Shown here piece after piece: positions 44,834 to 47,190 of a DNA stretch of 47,190 nt. The position numbers were made by a program, and so were the translations under genes. Below the pieces are notes generated by a model. It searched no databases. It worked only from the letters and a program-made list of their open reading frames with translations, and was not told the origin of the DNA. The number at the start of each line of letters is the position of its first letter. The first letter of the stretch is position 1. This DNA comes from a virus, in IMG/VR virus record IMGVR_UViG_3300030202_003733, positions 1 to 47,190 of that record; one strand, 5' to 3'.

Positions 44834-45419
44834 CACTGCTCCTAGTTATTTCTTTCAAGACCATCTCTTTAAAAGCACTTAAACCGTCTGTCAAGTTTTC
44901 TGTCCAATCTTTATCCGCAGTGCTGTCTGCATTATCACTTATATATTTATAAGATATGAATGGCACACTTTGTAAATAGCAAACCTTTGCCAAGGCGTAT
45001 GCCTCCATATCAAAAACATCTATATTGCATATTTCTTGGTTAACGTCTTGAACAAAGTTGTCGCCGGTCCCGCAGACATAGTTTTTGCCTATTAAATTAT
45101 TCTTTACATGAGAAAAATCTAACATGGTTGGTATATGGTTTTCGAAGGCAGTTTGGCCTCTCTCGAAACCCAAAGGAGTTGCATCCATGTCCCTTTGTAA
45201 GAACTTTGTGCAGTCAACCAACTCACCAATTTTTAAGTCTCTACTTCCAGCAGTGCCGTAATTTATTACATACCTTGGTGTATGAGAAAACAGATATTTG
45301 ACCAAAGCAAGAGTGGCGTTTACTTTACCCACACCCGTATAGAGAGTGTTCCAACCCTCCAACTTACCCTGGGTTTCCGCCTCAAGGGCGCAGACTATTA
45401 GTATATTTTCTTTATTCAT
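44820..45419 (-). CDS. MTA/SAH nucleosidase-like (nucleoside phosphorylase family)
   Basis: The product is 199 aa from ATG 45419. Features of the PNP/UDP-1 fold: YTGVGKVNA (27-35), INYGTAGS (52-59), VFDMEAYALA (135-144, the Met-Glu that binds ribose) and YISDNAD (catalytic Asp). Best fit is 5'-methylthioadenosine/S-adenosylhomocysteine nucleosidase, which releases adenine. APRT, next in the operon, would turn adenine into AMP. Close relatives act on other nucleosides, so substrate is probable rather than certain. Confidence 0.87.
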   Translation of the reverse strand: MNKENILIVCALEAETQGKLEGWNTLYTGVGKVNATLALVKYLFSHTPRYVINYGTAGSRDLKIGELVDCTKFLQRDMDATPLGFERGQTAFENHIPTMLDFSHVKNNLIGKNYVCGTGDNFVQDVNQEICNIDVFDMEAYALAKVCYLQSVPFISYKYISDNADSTADKDWTENLTDGLSAFKEMVLKEITRSSDEPS

Positions 45420-45420
45420 G

Positions 45421-45549
45421 CTATACCCCAAATAGGCCAATAAAAAGTAAGACCAAAAAGAGTAGAACTAGCACCATCGCTACGACTATATTTGCTATGG
45501 TTTTTGCCACAGAGAGAGCAAGGATTTTTTGTCTAATTTTTTTATTCAT
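45421..45549 (-). CDS. 42-aa membrane micropeptide
   Basis: ATG 45549 lies inside the end of the APRT gene; the TAG stop is one base before the next ATG. MNKKIRQKILALSVAKTIAN then a 20-residue run of Val/Leu/Phe/Ile ending FGV predict an N-in membrane anchor. Tight placement between two enzyme genes supports translation. Confidence 0.6.
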   Translation of the reverse strand: MNKKIRQKILALSVAKTIANIVVAMVLVLLFLVLLFIGLFGV

Positions 45550-46033
45550 ATTTCACTAAACTCTTTGCCTCGACGTCAAAACTTTTTGGTATATAAAGGA
45601 GGTCTATCAGGACTAAATTATCAATCACGTCGTACCCCGCGAGCCCACACAGGCGATTCACGGCCCCTAAAGTCCCACCGGTTGCCAACACATCATCAAC
45701 TATTACTACCTTGCCATCGCCGGGGTGGATGCTCAACTCGTCCTCACTGTACTCAGTTTTATACGAGTAAGTTATGGTGGGCGGTGGCAGTTTGCCCGAT
45801 TTCCTGCATAACACAACCCCTCCTCCAAACTGAAGTGCCAACGAAGAAGCAAACAGAAACCCTCTGGCATCGACGCCAACCCAATAATCAGGTGTGTCGT
45901 TCACTAAGCCACCCAAGTCCGTGATCGCGCTTGTATATGCTTTATTGTCGGCCAAGAGAGGCGAAATATCCTTAAAACTTATATCCTGTGAGGGAAAGTT
46001 CATAACTTCTTTTATGTAGTTTTTATAATTCAT
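45542..46033 (-). CDS. apt: Adenine phosphoribosyltransferase
   Basis: The product is 163 aa. PRPP loop VVIVDDVLATGGT (109-121), preceded by VGVDARGFLFA (52-62) and FKDISPLL (20-27), all APRT hallmarks. Converts adenine + PRPP to AMP. ATG overlaps the stop of the 46030 micropeptide. It forms with the nucleosidase a salvage path from MTA/SAH to AMP. Confidence 0.94.
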   Translation of the reverse strand: MNYKNYIKEVMNFPSQDISFKDISPLLADNKAYTSAITDLGGLVNDTPDYWVGVDARGFLFASSLALQFGGGVVLCRKSGKLPPPTITYSYKTEYSEDELSIHPGDGKVVIVDDVLATGGTLGAVNRLCGLAGYDVIDNLVLIDLLYIPKSFDVEAKSLVKYE

Positions 46034-46131
46034 TCCTTATCATCCTTGTATAAGCAGCAATTGGCATCCCGAAAAAGACCCCAGCCAACAAAAAGCCCAA
46101 GACTAAAAAATGTGACGGCTGTTTCAATCAT
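46030..46131 (-). CDS. 33-aa membrane micropeptide
   Basis: ATG 46131 lies in the last codons of thyX behind CGGAGAGGCAAGA. MIETAVTFFSLGLFVGWGLF plus a polar tail with CC; one membrane helix. Overlaps both neighbours (eight and four bases). Confidence 0.6.
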   Translation of the reverse strand: MIETAVTFFSLGLFVGWGLFRDANCCLYKDDKE

Positions 46132-46867
46132 TCTTGCCTCTCCGATAAGCACCAACCGCAACAGGCCACAACCCTTCCGCAATCTCCAGGCAAGCTTCGG
46201 CAACCTTTTGAATTTCCCATTGTGCTCCTTCATGTGTGCGAAGGTCAATAAATTTTAAGAGATTGCTCAGATTAACCGTGCCATAATATTTGGTGTACAT
46301 GTTTTGTGGTAACACGCCACGAGCCTGCTCGCGACAGACACCGGCGTCGATCATTTTATTAAAAAGTCGCATACTGTCTTCATGGTGCTTTTTAACAGCT
46401 TCACTAGTTTTCTGTACTGGTCTGTAGAGAGTCGGGTCCGCCATTTCATTGGGGTTGCTTGCTTGCCGGTTCGACTTGTGTTGAGTGCGAAACTGCTCAG
46501 GCTCATAGAACTGGATGTCTACGTCTGTATACCTACGAGAAATTTCATTATAGCTCCAAGTTCTGTGCCTGTGGTGTTGACTTCGTACAAACAAAGGCAC
46601 AGTAAACCTAAAAGTAACGAGATTATGCTCAAACGTGCTCGTATGCCGATGCTTGACCAAATAATTAATAAGCCTTTCGTCTTTCTCATCTATCGCCTCT
46701 TTGTGTTTGCCAAAGCTAACGCGGGCACTATTAACGATAGTGAGATCAGTACCCATGTGCTCCACGAGGTCAACACAGCCAATTCCGTCTCCATAGACAT
46801 TTATACTCCTTTTTGTTTCTTTTTCAAATGGCACCGCCTGGGGCACCGTCGCACTAATATCTTTCAT
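46124..46867 (-). CDS. thyX: Flavin-dependent thymidylate synthase ThyX
   Basis: The product is 247 aa. The ThyX signature RHRTWSYNEIS (100-110; R-H-R-x7-S) is complete. FEHNLVTFRFTVPLFVRSQHHRHR and ARGVLPQNMYTKYY add the FAD- and dUMP-site segments. Makes dTMP from dUMP with CH2-THF, FADH2 and NADPH. It lies directly downstream of dUTPase, which supplies dUMP. Usual length. Confidence 0.97.
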   Translation of the reverse strand: MKDISATVPQAVPFEKETKRSINVYGDGIGCVDLVEHMGTDLTIVNSARVSFGKHKEAIDEKDERLINYLVKHRHTSTFEHNLVTFRFTVPLFVRSQHHRHRTWSYNEISRRYTDVDIQFYEPEQFRTQHKSNRQASNPNEMADPTLYRPVQKTSEAVKKHHEDSMRLFNKMIDAGVCREQARGVLPQNMYTKYYGTVNLSNLLKFIDLRTHEGAQWEIQKVAEACLEIAEGLWPVAVGAYRRGKND

Positions 46868-46869
46868 TA

Positions 46870-47190
46870 TTAATTCCCAGTAGACCCAAGCGCACCATCT
46901 CCACGACCACTAATTGTGATCGGATGTTCGCTATAAAGATTGTCTTCTGTGGTTTCTACAAAACGAGCATGAACAACAGGAATAAGGACTGCCTGTGCAA
47001 TCTTCATGCCACGGTGAATATCCTGTGCTTCGCTGCCAACATTGTGAAGATTTACAAAGACCTCGCCATTGTAGCCAGAATCAACAACACAAGCACCAAC
47101 CATAAGTTGCTTCTTGGCTGCATTGCCGCTGCGGTTCATAATCTGAAGCATGTAGCCATGTGGGATGCCAAACTTTAAGCCTGTAGAAAG
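46870..47190 (-). CDS. dut: dUTPase, 5' end beyond the window
   Basis: The frame is open to the right window edge, so the N-terminus is missing (106 residues visible). Motifs of trimeric dUTPase are present: STGLKFGIPHGY, MNRSGNAAKKQLMVGACVVDSGYNGEV (with the catalytic-type Asp), KIAQAVLIPV and the C-terminal RGDGALGSTG flap. Converts dUTP to dUMP and PPi. Two bases separate it from thyX. Confidence 0.95.
   Translation of the reverse strand, partial: LSTGLKFGIPHGYMLQIMNRSGNAAKKQLMVGACVVDSGYNGEVFVNLHNVGSEAQDIHRGMKIAQAVLIPVVHARFVETTEDNLYSEHPITISGRGDGALGSTGN

Noticed and set aside
1-47190. CRISPR array, insertion sequence or rRNA
   Set aside because: No regularly spaced repeats with unique spacers, no transposase with terminal repeats and no rRNA sequence were seen.

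Overview
The window looks like an interior piece of a large tailed-phage (Caudoviricetes, probably myovirus-type) genome infecting a Gram-negative bacterium. This is inferred from: densely packed short genes with ATGA/TAATG overlaps; five tRNA genes; phage-type copies of GroEL, ClpP, ThyX and dUTPase; SNase, SprT-like and ArdC-like proteins; and an acidic scaffold-like protein. Four proteins carry lipoboxes, and one VWA lipoprotein has a DNSCS MIDAS plus a HYDIN/ASH-like domain, a style common in Myxococcota and related Deltaproteobacteria, so a host in that area is possible but unproven. No terminase, portal, capsid or tail gene was recognised here.

Layout. (1) 1-8.1 kb, mostly rightward: proteins beginning with a near-identical 13-15 residue leader (M-K-x-L-x-E-N-W-x-x-[FY]-[LI]-N-E), best explained as capsid-targeting peptides ending in a T4 gp21-type [LIV]xE cleavage site, plus a rightward lipoprotein. 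(2) 8.1-11.5 kb, leftward: membrane/coiled-coil proteins, a thermonuclease, a micro-lipoprotein and a protein with a pretoxin-like segment. (3) 11.5-26.8 kb, leftward: a host-takeover style array of about 40 small genes. Nearly every one has its own TTGAC(A/G)-N16/17-TAAGAT-like promoter and a shared ACAACAGGAGAGAACA-type leader. Four non-coding stretches in the array look like RNA genes: 18.75-18.89, 19.28-19.39, 21.28-21.92 and 21.97-22.16 kb. (4) 26.8-29 kb: a TadE-like gene, tRNA-Leu, -Arg, -Lys, -Ile(UAU), -Asn and membrane micropeptides. (5) 29-33.8 kb: SH3-like small proteins, a nucleotidyltransferase and two lipoproteins. (6) 33.8-42.1 kb: a long leftward operon starting from a near-consensus promoter at 42.1 kb with ClpP, GroEL, an exonuclease, a cupin, an ImmA-like zincin and three more leader-peptide genes. 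(7) 42.2-47.2 kb: a scaffold-like protein followed upstream by IMPDH/GMP reductase, MTA/SAH nucleosidase, APRT, ThyX and dUTPase.

How it fits together: region 7 supplies nucleotides (dUTP to dUMP to dTMP; MTA/SAH to adenine to AMP; IMP/GMP interconversion). Regions 6 and 7 supply protein-folding and head-assembly functions. Region 3 is probably early and is read by host sigma70 polymerase. The leader-peptide proteins are predicted to be packed in the head and delivered with the DNA. The most novel signals are: a ~640-nt structured RNA with two hairpin loops that are perfect 6-nt complements (ornate-RNA class candidate); a ~190-nt RNA whose 11-bp hairpin presents a sequence antisense to the shared leader of the early genes; and the leader-peptide family itself.
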